Below are positions 13,103 through 25,603 of a stretch of DNA of 64,000 nt, piece after piece (within the stretch, counting starts at the first letter, position 1; each line of letters opens with the position of its first letter). The notes under the pieces were generated by a model. That model was not told the origin of the DNA, did no database searches, and saw only the letters and a program-made list of their open reading frames with translations. The position numbers and the translations under genes are program-made. Origin of the DNA: Mikania micrantha (taxonomy: Eukaryota > Streptophyta > Magnoliopsida > Asterales > Asteraceae); assembly GCA_009363875.1 (NCBI GenBank), contig CM018689.1, positions 53,755,741-53,819,740 on the forward strand, written 5' to 3'.

Positions 13103-13944
13103 GATGGTTGGGTCGAGTGTTGCTCCTTGGTTAAAGATTCTCACCAAAGATGTGTTGTTTGAGTGGGGGTTTGGCGTAATGATACCTAAAGTGCCCAAAT
13201 CAATTAACCAGGTTAATAAATGATTTACCCAATAATTAGACCGTTTATTGGTCAACGAAACCATAAACGGTTTTAACCATAACTGATTTGGTTATAAACC
13301 GGTTTTTTAGGCTCAATTTGGTAAATGATGGAACCAAATTGATTAGTAATATAAACTATAAAAAATGGTATTTATCAAATGTGTGTTTAATGATAAAATT
13401 CTTTTATTTGTTTATTTAATTTGTTTTTGTTTCATTTTAATAATTAATAAATACTAGTTTAAAAAATATCAAAAATAATAATAAATTTTTTTATTAGTTA
13501 ATTTATTAGTTTTTACATCTAATATATACTAAACTAAAAAATATGAAAACTCCATAAATTTCTTTAATTAATGGTTGATTTAATTTTTACATGTAATAAG
13601 TACTTAACTAAAAAAAATATAAAAACTCAACAAAATTCTTTTATGGGTCAATTTATTTATCTTTATATGTAATAAGTACTTCACTAAAAAATATAAAAAA
13701 AATTTTAATTCTTTTGTTAATTTTTTTTAAAATATCAAAGAAAATACAAAAATATATATGTATTACTTCCAAAATATATATTTTAAGATAAATTTTCAGT
13801 TATTCATGTTAGATTGGTCTTCGATTGTCGTTGACTCATTTGAAAAACCAATTTAATTATCATATTGGACATCAATAATATTATGCATGATGAGTTGTTC
13901 TTTAATGGTCTTTCAAGTAAATGCACATTTCTAATGTCGATAGA
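13103..13944. other. AT-rich spacer
   Basis: The region is strongly AT-rich, with a loosely repeated phrase (aagtactt...actaaaaaaaat) between about 13440 and 13700. No gene is recognised. Confidence 0.5.
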
Positions 13945-13952
13945 GTGTTGCC

Positions 13953-14180
13953 ACCAAAGGGACTTTGTCCTAGTGGTACTCCATGACGTTCCAAAATGGA
14001 AGGTCACGGGTTCAAATCTCATCCAAGGCATATTGGGGCTAAGGAGCGTCAGGGGGTTTTCCAAAATGGTTTCCTCTTGAGGTGGGCTTCCTGGGTTCAG
14101 GTGTTGCCATATGATCCAGGTTCCGAGTCTTCGAGCTCGGTGATATCCTGGATTCAAGGTATTGCTGGTCAAAAAAAAAA
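13953..14180 (+). mobile_element. tRNA-derived SINE
   Basis: The sequence has an A-box-like stretch TGTCCTAGTGGTA (about 13966-13978), a B box GGGTTCAAATCTC (14008-14020) and a 3' run of ten A residues (14171-14180). The flanks are GTGTTGCC (13945-13952) and GTTTTGCC (14181-14188), which could be a target-site duplication with one mismatch. The exact 5' end is uncertain by a few bases. It differs from the SINE near 7.7 kb in its body, so it is probably another family. Reading frames that cross it are not genes. Confidence 0.75.
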
Positions 14181-14188
14181 GTTTTGCC

Positions 14189-16105
14189 CTCATATGGATA
14201 AAACATTGTCACTGTGAGAAAAAATGGATTCTGAACTATCATAAAAGTTTTGATGCTTAGTAAATCACATGTCATGTTTAATATAATTGGAAACTAAAGT
14301 TCACTTCCTTTCCACCAATCTAAACTTTTAAAATGTTTTAAACTCCTCGGTCATTAGCAACCAAATTAATTATCATGACTTCCCTAATTAGCTGATTGCA
14401 TGCGGTGTTACCCTAAGCCCATTTAACAACATTATTTCTTAAAGTATTAAATAAACTGAAGTTAATGTCTTGACTTCTACTCAGACTACTTAAGTTTGCA
14501 TAGATTGTTTAATATATATTTGATGAATAAACATATATTTGAAAATAATGATCAAACATGCTTTAAAAATAAATATTAATTTTTTTTTATTTTTCACAAT
14601 TTTTGGGTCATTTATAATCAAAGAGGCATTATCTCATTGTTTAACGTTTTAATGCTAGCCACGTTGAAACACATGTTTAATGTTGTGACATAAGTAAAAA
14701 GAACATGTATCTATTAGCAATTATTAAAAGTATAACTTTAATTGAAAATAACATTGTTGTATAAATGACATTTTCTGATTCTTATTCATTTATTTATATT
14801 ACGTTTGCCTATATTATTTGGTATATGATTGATGAGGAGCCATATATATTTAAATAATGACAAAAAAAATTTGAAAATAAATATTAATAGGTAAATTTTT
14901 TGTATCTATTGCGGAATTTGGGTCATTTATAGTCAAATAAACAACTATTTCATATATTAATGTTTTAACGACAATCACACTTAAACACATGTCCAATGTC
15001 ATGACATAAGAAAAAACAATAAACATCTATTTAATAGTTGAAAAGTAACATTGTTGTATAAACCTCACTTTTTGATTAATATTTTGTTATATTTTTTCCA
15101 AATATAATAAATAGTTTGTGAAGTACCAGTCTATTTATGAGATAATATATAACCATTTTAAGTATTTGAGTTTAACTTTTAATGGTCTAATTACACTTGT
15201 GGGAGAAATGTTTGACCTGACCTCATTTGCCTACACTGGTATGAAAAACTTTTAAAGTTTCTCTTTGTTAACCTTCATTTAAGTCCAACTTCACCTATTA
15301 GTTACGTCTTAATTAAGCCCAAAAAATGGAATTCATACCCACACATAATTTTCATAATCTGTAAATTATGTTTACTAGTTAAAAAATCTTATTTTAATTT
15401 TTTTTAAAAAATTTTGTTCAATTTGTTCATTTTTGCTTCTTGGCATCTTTTTAGACGATCATGCATAATAGTTGAATGATTTACTAGCTGATAACATGGT
15501 TGGAGTGTTTTTTTTTATTCTCTTTTTTAAACACGAGCAGTAAACGTTATTAAAAGACAAATTTTCTTGAAAGAACAAATTCCTCATAATCTTACAAAAC
15601 ATGTTATGTCAATATTATAAATATCACACTAGATTGATATTTGTGGTTGATCACTAATCGAGTTTTTTTTTTCTATCAATTTTTTTTTTTGTCAAATGGC
15701 TTCTCAAAGTAGAGCTAGACTCCAGTTTAAGAAACGGGCTACATTATTTGCCTCGAGTCTATTAGGCACCATTTGCTATTTCGCATAAGGTTATATGTTA
15801 AAAAAAAAATCTTTGTTTCTTGTGAGAGGTTTGACCCTTACAACGATTGGTTTATTTGATAAAGAAGCACCAACATCAAATGAACTATAACCACTTATCG
15901 AGCTTGTCTTTGACGGTTCACAAAACTTGAGTTATTAAAGAGTATTTTGAGTGTTTTTGAGCATTAGAGTAGCATAGAAGTTGTCCAATTCAACTAAAAT
16001 ATTTACCGTCTACTTACACTAATAACTTATAGGGTCAAAAGAGTAAAAAAAAAGCTTTAAACGATTTTACAACTTGTAAAAACGGTTACTTTACGCGTTT
16101 TAGTG
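14189..16105. other. AT-rich intergenic DNA
   Basis: No gene is recognised. Two stretches (about 14520-14780 and 14820-15070) resemble each other: both contain a phrase like tttgggtcatttatagtcaaa, then catgt..aatgt..tgacataag, then aacattgttgtataaa. This suggests an old local tandem duplication of roughly 300 bases. Confidence 0.45.
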
Positions 16106-16113
16106 GCTTCAAC

Positions 16114-16441
16114 TAGGGGTGTTCATCGGGTCGGATAACGAGTTATTCGGATTTGAAAATTTTTGGGTCTACCCGAAACCCGACCCGAAATTCAAAATAT
16201 ATTATCCGGGGGGCGAAAAATTGTGATTTTTTCATTCGAATAACCTGAATAAACCTGGTTTATTCGGATATCCGATCCGAAAAACTAGTTTTTGATTATA
16301 CGAAACCCGACCAGACCCGAATCTAAAATCATATTATCCGACCCGAAAAAACCGAATTAAATTTCGGATGAGGTTTTTTCGGGTTTCAGATACGATTCGG
16401 ATTTCGATTTTTTCGAGTTTCGGATATTTTGAACAACCCTA
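16114..16441. mobile_element. hAT-type MITE rich in CCGAC/CGGGT motifs
   Basis: The 328-bp element starts TAGGGGTGTTCA and ends TGAACAACCCTA, giving terminal inverted repeats with one mismatch. The flanks are GCTTCAAC (16106-16113) and GCCTCAAC (16442-16449), an 8-bp duplication with one mismatch. The interior is filled with short CCCGA/TCGGAT repeats in both orientations. It has no coding capacity. Confidence 0.85.
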
Positions 16442-17410
16442 GCCTCAACCTATAACAATTTGATGAAAAGTTTTCTATATGCATCTCTCCAAGAAAAAAG
16501 AAAAATTCTTGGATTAAAGGGAAAAATATAAATAAAAAAATAACAATAAAAAATAACAATAAGGCGCCTTAATCTTTTATTATACAAAATTTAAGTGGCA
16601 ATATTTTATCTTTCAAAATGGTAAAATCAGTCCTTAAAGTTTTCAATGTTGCAAACTCGATACTTTCTCCGTAATTCCGTTAAGTATTAGCAAAATAGGG
16701 CATAAATGTTAAAAAAATCATATAAATAATTCACTTTTGTATAAATTTTCAGATATGATCATTTATTCTATTAGTACTTAATGGAGTTAACGGATAAATG
16801 ATCAAGTATGCGACATTAGAAAACTTAAATGACTTATTTTGACATTTTAAAATATAAAAAAATATCTTTAAAATTTTGTGTAAATATAAGGGCATGTTTG
16901 TTTACCTCTTAATGATTTCATTAAGAGGTAAGGTCTGAACCGGTAAGAGTTAGGTTGTTTGGTTGGAAAAAAAGACCCTCCGAATGATTTAGAAAACCTC
17001 TGAACCATTCAGCAAAAAATGAAGTCTGAATGAAAAAGATCCTCCACCAACCGTTCCATTCTCTCCCACAAAAACCCTAGGTCACCGGCCCTGTGTCTCC
17101 GGCGACCCGCATCCGGTCCTGCGAACGTGCTCATCCCTTCTGTCGAACTATCTCACCCCCTCCGGAGAGCGACTACCATCCGCAAACCATCAGTGCTCGT
17201 CGGAAACTGCATTGAAACCGATGCCTATTGCTCGACTATACCATCGCCCGTCGCTCAACCGCACCACAACCGATGACGACGAAGTTCACGTGCAACCGAT
17301 CGGGTCCTTCGGACCATAGGGGGCGGTGACGGAGTCGGCAATGGAGGCGGCGACCTGCGACCAGATGCGGTGAAGTGGACGGTGTAAGCGATCGGGTGGG
17401 GGCTGGGAGG

Positions 17411-17740
17411 GAATTTTTTTTAAGATTGGTATATTTTAGAAAAAAAATTAGGATAAAGGTAAAGTCAAAAAAAAAAAAAGGAAAATGGTTAAACCGAGAT
17501 TCCTATTTGCGGTTTAGGAGTAAATTTTTATTTTAGAAATTTGTGCTTTGCAGGTGTCAGCTATACCGCAATTCACAGTTGCGGTTTAGGACAAAACCAT
17601 TAATCCGTAATTCATAGTTGCGGTTTAGGAACAAACCAAACTAACGGCGTTAAACTTTGGATTCTCTTTCTCAAGCAACAATTAGACAACACAAATAATG
17701 CAAAGGATGTGCAAACCTGTATATATTATTACTCAAACAG
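17411..17740 (+). repeat. MULE left terminal inverted repeat
   Basis: This is the inverted copy of 36488-36819. It begins GAATTTTTTTTAAG and includes three copies of the phrase TTGCGGTTTAGGA. The inner boundary is set where the two copies diverge, after ACTCAAACAG. Confidence 0.92.
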
Positions 17741-18209
17741 TGGTTGAATAGTCTCATGCACTTGATTAAAGCAATTCATCTGGTAAGGTGGTTGAATACA
17801 TGTCATAAATGGGTTGCAGGCATGTGCAAGCCTGCATATTTTTTATTTAAACAGTGGTTGAATAGTAATCCATGTCATAAGATTGTTGCAGGCAATTATC
17901 ATTTCATTTTTTCATCTGGCAAGGTGGTTGAATACATGTCATAATTGGGTTGCGGGCAATTGTCATTTCATCTTTTCATCTTTTAATACATGTCATAAAT
18001 GGGTTGCAGGCAATTGTCACTTCATGTTTTCATCTGGCAAGTGGTTGAATAAGTATCATAATTGGGTTGCAGGCTATTGTCATTTCATCTTTTCATCTTT
18101 GAATACATGTCATAAATGGGTTGCAGGCAATTGTCATTTCATGTTGTCATCTGGAAAGTGGTTGAATAAGTGTCATAATTGGGTTGCAGGCTATTGTCAT
18201 TTCATCTAT
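17741..18209 (+). repeat. Tandem repeat next to the MULE left end
   Basis: There are about eight imperfect copies of a roughly 58-62-base unit. The unit contains TGGTTGAATA, a form of CATGTCATAA, TGGGTTGCAGGC and ATTGTCATTTCAT. The last copies alternate two subtypes (ending CATCTGG or CATCTTT), giving a higher-order unit near 117 bases. Open reading frames across it are a by-product of the repeat. The position just inside the inverted repeat and upstream of the PMD gene would suit a transposase-binding or promoter array (inference). Confidence 0.85.
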
Positions 18210-18228
18210 TAAAAAATGATTCGTCATA

Positions 18229-18237
18229 TTATATATA
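18229..18237 (+). promoter_or_regulatory. Probable TATA box of the PMD gene
   Basis: TTATATATA lies about 85 bases upstream of the proposed start codon at 18320, between the tandem repeat and the coding sequence. Confidence 0.5.
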
Positions 18238-19416
18238 CTCATCCATGCCTATCGTCTCAACCCACACTTCAATCAATTATCACTTACTATCAATCACTAA
18301 TTCCAACCAATTACTTACAATGAACATGAACTTGCATCTTATCCCAGGTCCAATGGATGACCGCGTGTTGTACCTAGGAGCCGAACACCGGGCCAGAAAT
18401 TTGTTCCTAAATCCACAAGAAGGGGAGAGTTGTACAATGGATTTTAGACGTGGCGACGGTTCATTTTGGGAGCTAATGTATGACAAACACATTACTCTTA
18501 CGGGTAAAGTTTTAAGGTACATTACTTTATTTGGTTTTGGGGGTGTCCTACGATGTGGCTATAGGAGACTTGACCGAGCATTGATAGAAGCACTAGTTGA
18601 AAGGTGGCGGCCCGAAACAAACACATTTCACTTGCCATTTGGTGAGGCCACTGTAACTTTGGAGGATGTTAATGTTCTATGGGGGTTACCCATTCAGGGG
18701 GTGGCATTAACTGGGGTTGAGGGTTCGTACACCTACGATGAAAGCAGGCATATGTGTTTAACTTACTTAGGTTATGATACACAACTGAATGATTATAGAA
18801 ACCATTTGCTAAAACTTAGTAATATGCTAAGTTTTATGTTAGACAACCCAATAACTGATGATTCAACAGATGAAGAATGTATGCAGCGTGCACGATGTGT
18901 TTGCCTAATACTGGTTACTAACAATGTATTAGCAGATACAAATAATGGGTATGTGTCATTACATTTATTAAGTCATTTAACTGACAATCGGCAACTGAGT
19001 TGGGGTGCTGCCGCCTTAGCGTCATTGTATAGAGAACTCTATAAGGGAACCAACCCACAAAAATCAATTATTGGCGGCCCAATGTCACTGCTACAAATAT
19101 GGGCATGGACCCGGATTCACACGTTAGCACCCAGAATTGTACATGAGCAAATAGACTGGAGAAAACCATACGGTGCAAGGTAGTTAAATATTATTGTAAT
19201 ACTTATGAAAATATTAATATTCTAATAATTATTATTTTCTTCCTGAAGGTGGGTAGATCATCACATTAGTAGAACAGAGACTCCTTCACACGTGATAAAA
19301 GCCCACCGTACAACGTTACAGAATCTAAGAGAGACCGATGTATTATTTCTTTATCATAACTGTTTTATTAAATGATTTTAAATACTAAATATTAACATAT
19401 TTTTATGTTGACAGTT

Positions 19417-21118
19417 TGATGTCCTCGAAAGTGGTCTAAGAAAATAACTATAAAAACTAACCTAGACTCAACTTAATTACAACGAGTTAAAACCGAAAAT
19501 CCTAAACTAAACCACTACGACAGGCAAGTGTACCTATCAATTGTAGAATAGCTAACGAAAGTCCGGATATCGAACCCACGAGACACTGACTTAACGAAAC
19601 AAGATTAGAAAATGATTAAAAACAAGGAGGGGGGTTTTGAATAAAAATGAAAATCAATTAAACTAATTTCCCTAATTAAATTAGAAAAGACAGATTCAAC
19701 TAATAATTAAATCCTAAAACAGATTAATGATTTCAATTAAAAGATTTGATTTATAATTTTAGAAAGACCTAAACAATTAAGAAAAACTCTACTTAGGTAA
19801 AATTCCTGTTTATGATTATTGACACTATTGACTTTGTTTGATATGATGGAACTAGGATCTTAAATAGCAAAATATAGGTAACCCAATGGATTCTGGATCA
19901 AATACCAAAATAACCAACTAAGAAAACCTAATTTTCGCAAAATACACACTAGTTAATTGAATCACCTCCCGGATTTTTCCAATAACACTTATGTACTCAA
20001 ATGAACAAGTCACATTCCTGATTTTCTTGTTCCAATACACCAAAGATGCAAGGAGTAATCTTAGAATGTCTAATTTAACACGAAATGACAATAACACTAA
20101 GTCTTTCAATTAACCAACCCTCCCGGGTAATTATCATGAAAACCCTAATGCTAAAGATCACACGACAAGTCTATCACCTTCCGGATTTCTAAACTTAGAT
20201 ACACAAAGAACCCTAAAAACATCAATTATATCTTTTCCTATGGCTAGTGATATCAAACAAACCATAAACTAGTCATAACACCAAGTCGATGACCTAATAC
20301 GTGTCTAACACCGAAAGACATTCAATAAACACGTATGAAACATGATATAAACTGATATAATCAAGATTAGATATGCAAAACTCATCAAAATGACACAATA
20401 AGATCTGTTACAAAAGTGTTTTCCATCATAACTCAAAACAATAGTCAATAGTCATCAATAATCATTCAAACATTCATTCTAACCTAAGTAAAATCAAACT
20501 ACTAGCCTACTAACATCATAATCAGTCAAGAAATCCCAGAAATATCATAACAAGATGAAATATAATACTGAAAATTAAGAACAATTGAGAACAAAGAGTA
20601 ACCAAGATGATTTCACATGTAAACAAGATCTTCTAGCCCTCTAATGCTTCCCAAATGCCTCCTCAAGCTCCTGGATAGCTCTCCTGCTTCAAAAATGGTC
20701 GAGAATGATCCTTGAAACGGCTGGGGAGCGTCTCCTATTTAATCTCGCTTGAATCTTGACTTTTTTCAAATTTCAAACCTGTCGCGTACCGCGGAGACTA
20801 ATTCAAAATAACACCGCGTATCGCGATGGACAAAACAAGCGGGGAACCCCCGAAATACTTCGCGTATCGCGAAGGTGAATTTCTTCCTCATCGCGTACCG
20901 CGATGACGTCATAATTATGAAAACTTGTCTTTTTCTCTTGATTTCAACCGGGGCTCGATTCCTTTGGGTTTCGAACTCGATTTCCGCTCATTTCATTCGA
21001 CAAGCCTGTAAAAACAATAAACATGTAAAAAGAATCTAAAAATAAACAAAAACGACATATTTACAACTTAAAATCAACTAAAAACTATTTAAAAGCAGAT
21101 GTGTTTTACAACCCATCA
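19417..21118 (-). repeat. Athila 3' LTR
   Basis: This is the 1702-base direct repeat of 31408-33110, in the 3' position for the minus-strand element. It contains several short palindromes of the form CGCGTA(C/T)CGCG between about 20782 and 20905. The short minus-strand reading frame at 19918-20109 is duplicated in the other LTR and is not a gene. Confidence 0.95.
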
Positions 21119-22812
21119 AAAATACCCACACTTGAACATTTTTCGTCCTCGAAAAAGATTTTGCAATGGAATCACAACCAGAAATTTATCTTTAAACTTA
21201 AAATTTTAAAACACATACGCATTAACCACGATTGTCAGTATAATATATCCATTTAAACCAACAACTGATATATAGGTTCCCTAATCTTGATTCATTATGT
21301 TCAAATGATTCAATCAACTACAGGTATTACACTCAAGTCATATAGATCAACTTAATCCTGATAAAAGCTTTCAAGTTACCATTACATTCGAACAACCCAA
21401 ATGAATTTAAAAATCAAACCTTAGATGGAATGGATGAAGATATGGGCATTTTGCTTATAAAATAATGAGCCTAACTTAGTGGTGTTTCACTCGGTTGCCA
21501 TCCGGGGTATGACACATAAGCTGCAGCTCTTATTTTATTTTATTTTATTTTATTTTTATTTTTTTTTCTGCAAGCTCAGCCCATTTAGTGGATTGATGGA
21601 TGATGTTTCTTTTAATCAGGCGCCATACGTCTCGAATTTATTTTCATAAAAAGAGAAAATATGTGCCAGGTTTAATTTTAAAAACATTAAGTTGTTTGTT
21701 TGCAAAAGTTCCTCTAATCACAATTAAACAGTTTCAGAATCCCCATATTTCCCAAGCAAAACCCATTAGCATCATGAAAATTAAGTAAATTATATCAATA
21801 CTAGAGAACCTTTCTATCAGTTAGGCCTACTCACATATCCCAAATTAGATGCATACGTTTAAACTTTTAAGAAAAACATAAAATTCCTGATTAAACTATC
21901 ATTTTCCATTTTAAATGCAAAATCTAATTCAAAGACTTTTTACAAAATTATATACAATATTTACAATCTAACCTAGAAAATTTTAAAAATTAAAACTCAA
22001 TTTACAATTAAACAACTAAAACCTAAATAAAAATAATAAACATAAATAAAAGAAAATAAAAACAAAAATTTGGAAAAGACTTAGCTGGTTTCATGTAACA
22101 GCCGTGCATGTCAAATCCAGAATAACACAATCGTATAGCATTCCATTCGCGATCGAGTTATTTGTAATCCTGTTGATTGCCTTTCTACTACAATATGTAA
22201 GTTATCACTACCCAACTGCTAAGGGTAATTCAAACCAAACTGCAAATGAAGCTCTAAACAATCCAAACAAATTACAACTTATTTACAAATGACTCAAATT
22301 TAAAAATGAAAATCTCTTTGAATTTTTACTAATTACAACTTATTTACTAAAATTTTTCAAAAATTTACAATTTTACACAAATCTCATACCCACACTTAAA
22401 ATCACACATTGTCCTCAATGTGGAATATGAAATAATTAACAATTCAACATAAATATACAATTACAATAATTACAACTTCTCTGATATGTGACAATTCCTC
22501 ATAAGTCTCATCAACCGCCATCAAATCCAATCGCAATCACAAATAATTCCAACTTTGCATTCTGAACATTCACGATGAATTTGGCAATCCACTAACACTC
22601 ACAACAAACCATCAACATATACATGGATAATAATGAAAGAAAAACTGTACAAATGACAATCAACCATAACAACCATAAAATATATACAACCAGTAATCAA
22701 AATACATCTAAGTTCAACATAAAGTATCCAAATACATACAAACCATGAAGATAAAAACAAAAATAAAGAAAAAATACAAAAGATACAACTGCTACTGCTA
22801 AAATACTGAAAT
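21119..22812 (-). other. Athila 3' untranslated region with polypurine tract
   Basis: On the minus strand the sequence reads GTGTGGGTATTT directly before the 3' LTR (21119-21130), a plausible polypurine tract. The rest, up to the third open frame, is AT-rich with an ATTTT microsatellite at about 21531-21570. A second ACCCACACTT phrase occurs at 22388-22397. Short reading frames here have no motif support. Confidence 0.6.
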
Positions 22813-24105
22813 CTAATCATGAGGCTCATCAGCATCTCCTCCTAGCTGCTGGGGCTGATCCGAAGCTCTAAACCACTCAGGAATCTCAATCTCAAAATGT
22901 GCAAAAAGAAGGCGCATCATCTGACCCAACCTCTGCTGCTCCTCCTCCCAAAGACTCTCTAAAGTAATACGAGGAGGACGAGGCTGACGAAGGGGAAATG
23001 TCTGCGGAGGCCTCTCTGCCCTGTGCAAAATCCTCTGTCGCTCCGGAGGTACCTGCCTCTGCAAAACCTCAACATCCGGGGCTATCTCTGGTGCAGGCCT
23101 AGCTGGCATCCAAGTGGGTGGATCTGTCATAGTGCACATGCCAGCTAGCCTCATATCATCCAAACTATACCGCCCCGTCTCGGGTCCCTCAGTCAAAAAT
23201 CGGCGTGGGAATCTGTTAAAGACTCCCAGCCTCATAGCAATCCCTCCAATATAGGGCCCAAGATCCAGTCTAGCCGTCGCCCCTCCACGGCGAATCCTCC
23301 CGAATGATGACAATAAAATACAGGCGAGGTTAGCCGGGCGACGGCTAATCATGCTGTACATACAAAACAGGTCCAGTTGGTTGCACTTCTCTGCACCGGC
23401 CCTGCGACCGATGAGAGTGCAACTAACCATCCTGTGGACATATCGAATGAGTGGATCACGAATCGAGGACTCGATAATTTCACTCGTAAATGGTCCATCA
23501 GCTATGGACGTCCAGAACTCCTCCAGCTGTCTCTCTGTAATGCCCAGATCACTGGGCTCCCTCACCACTGCCCTCAGGCTCTGAGCAAAACCAGGCTCTC
23601 TCACCTGCTCTGCTGTGTAAAATCCCGTCGCAATCGCGAACTGCGGGATGCTCATGGAAAATGTACGTCTGCCTAAGGCAAACGATACAGCAGCAGGATC
23701 ATCGAATGAGCCTGACATGTGACGAAATGTCGAGTGGAACTCGACAGTCAGCTCCATGTACTGGGGCCACCTACAGTCTAGGGCAGTCCTCCACTCGTCT
23801 CGTACAATAGCATCAAACTCATCAAGACGCCCTAACCTTTCTAGTAGCTCTCTATCAAAAGTACGGTGGTGGTAATGCTCCATCGTCACAAACCTCTCAC
23901 ATCTGGTGGCCTCCTCTGTCCCCTGCTCAAACTGCAGGACAGTGTGATCTCTGAGGACACGCTGATCTATGGGAACCGCCTCATCCTCGTCAATAGGGAG
24001 GATCTCCTCTGATGAATAGTTGATCTCCCGAGCTCTCCTCCTCGATGAGCTAGAACCTCTGGCCCTCTTGGCCCCTGCAGCCGAACTCTCAGCTGCTCCA
24101 GACAT
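22813..24105 (-). CDS. Athila third open frame (post-pol, env-position protein)
   Basis: This intact 430-codon frame lies downstream of pol in the same orientation. The N-terminus is rich in Ser, Ala and Arg, with a basic cluster (KRARGSSSSRRRAR) that could be a nuclear localisation signal. The middle includes blocks such as FHSTFRHMSGSFDDP, FALGRRTFSMSIPQFAIATGFY and QLDLFCMYSMI, which resemble the ATHILA ORF1-type domain described in plant retrotransposons. The position corresponds to the env-like gene of Athila, but I see no signal peptide or clear membrane helix, so calling it an envelope protein is not supported. Its function is unknown. No stop or frameshift interrupts it. Confidence 0.75.
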   Translation of the reverse strand: MSGAAESSAAGAKRARGSSSSRRRAREINYSSEEILPIDEDEAVPIDQRVLRDHTVLQFEQGTEEATRCERFVTMEHYHHRTFDRELLERLGRLDEFDAIVRDEWRTALDCRWPQYMELTVEFHSTFRHMSGSFDDPAAVSFALGRRTFSMSIPQFAIATGFYTAEQVREPGFAQSLRAVVREPSDLGITERQLEEFWTSIADGPFTSEIIESSIRDPLIRYVHRMVSCTLIGRRAGAEKCNQLDLFCMYSMISRRPANLACILLSSFGRIRRGGATARLDLGPYIGGIAMRLGVFNRFPRRFLTEGPETGRYSLDDMRLAGMCTMTDPPTWMPARPAPEIAPDVEVLQRQVPPERQRILHRAERPPQTFPLRQPRPPRITLESLWEEEQQRLGQMMRLLFAHFEIEIPEWFRASDQPQQLGGDADEPHD

Positions 24106-25603
24106 CCTACAATAGCAGTTTACAAAAATACGAAATACAAAACAATTTTACAAATTTAATCTACATTAAAACCTAAATTTAATCTATTTACAAATTTTTA
24201 CAAAAATTTTCTATTTACAGAGTATAATTTTACAAATTAAAACTATTTACAAATTTTACAATTAATTTACAAAATTTACAAAAATTTACAATTTATTTTA
24301 CACAAAAATATTTTACAAAAATTTATTTACAAATTAAAAATTATTTATAAAATTTACAATATTAAAACTAATTCAAGTATTTACATACATATACAATTAA
24401 TTAAAACAAAAAATTAGCAAATTTTATTTACAAAAAAAAAAAATTATTCACTAATTTTCAAATAAAGTTAATCTATTTTATACACTATATATACAAAAAT
24501 TATTTAAAAGATTTTAACCTAATTTTAATTTAGAAAAATTTAACTTTATTTACAAAATTTATTATATACAATAATACATTATAAATCAATTTTTATTTAT
24601 AAAATTAATTACAAACGTTTTCTGTGTTTCAACATTCGGATTCACTGGGATTCTGAAACCATCACGTACCGCTAAGGGCTGGGCCGCGGTACGCGGCCCA
24701 ATTTGGGAACCAGAAAAACGAGCAGCGATCTACAATGGCAATCTGAACCCCATTTCGTTTCAATACCAACACAAACCAATCCTAACTACATTTAATCTAC
24801 AAAATCTACAAACTATCCTAAATCTAGAAACGAAAAATCGAAAAAGAAATTGAGAACTATACCTAATCGCGATGTGAATCGGTGTTTGGTGGTAGTACAC
24901 GATGAACCGGAGACTGTGATGGTGCGATGGTGATGGCGATGCACTATGGTGATGGTGGTGACTGGTGGTTGGTGACCGGTGGCTAGTGGTGGTGGTAGCG
25001 CAATGGTAGTGATGATGCACGGTGGTGGAGGTGACGGCGATGAAGCGGTGGTGGTGGCTGCACGGTGGAGAACGGTGACAAGTGGTGGTGCTACGGTGGC
25101 GGTGCGGTGGTAACCGGTGGTGATGTGGTTTTGGTTGTGTGAGGGTACGCGAAGGGGTACCTGTTATTTATTAATTTTTTTTCTTTTCCCGAAATCCTCC
25201 GCGTACCGCGGAGGGAATTTTGTTCCTCGATCGCGTACCGTGACGAGTTTCGGTGGTTTTTTGAATTTTTCATTTTAAACAACTAAAATAGTATACAATA
25301 AAAAAAAGAAATCAAACAAAATAAAATAAAATTAAATAAAATAAAAACTACCTAAATTACAAAATTAAAAATTAATTACCTAGAATTTACAATCTAAACC
25401 TAATCGAGTTACGATGTGACTAATAGGTTCGGTTTCCATATGCGTAGACGGTATAGGCTAAAACTGTACCAAATACCCACACTTAATTCCTAACATAATC
25501 CTATCGTTTAAAACTCGTGAAACTCTACAATACTTAAAACAAAAACAAAGACACGAAACACACGCTAATCTATTTTACAAACTCTACAAATCAGGCATTG
25601 TCC
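24106..25603 (-). other. Athila spacer between pol and the third open frame
   Basis: About 500 bases (24120-24620) are AT-rich with a repeated tttacaaa phrase. The block 24890-25130 is a GGTGGTGATGG-type simple repeat. The CGCGTACCGCG palindromes seen in the LTRs recur near 24665-24700 and 25198-25245. Reading frames across the simple repeat (His- and Ser-rich) are not credible genes. Confidence 0.6.

Noticed and set aside
17744..18212. Open frames of 66 and 109 codons in the MULE left region
   Set aside because: They are translations of the 60-base tandem repeat with repeated CHKWVAG-type words and no domain.
24760..25282. His/Ser/Thr-rich minus-strand frames
   Set aside because: They arise from GGTGGT-type simple repeats in the Athila spacer and have no motifs.
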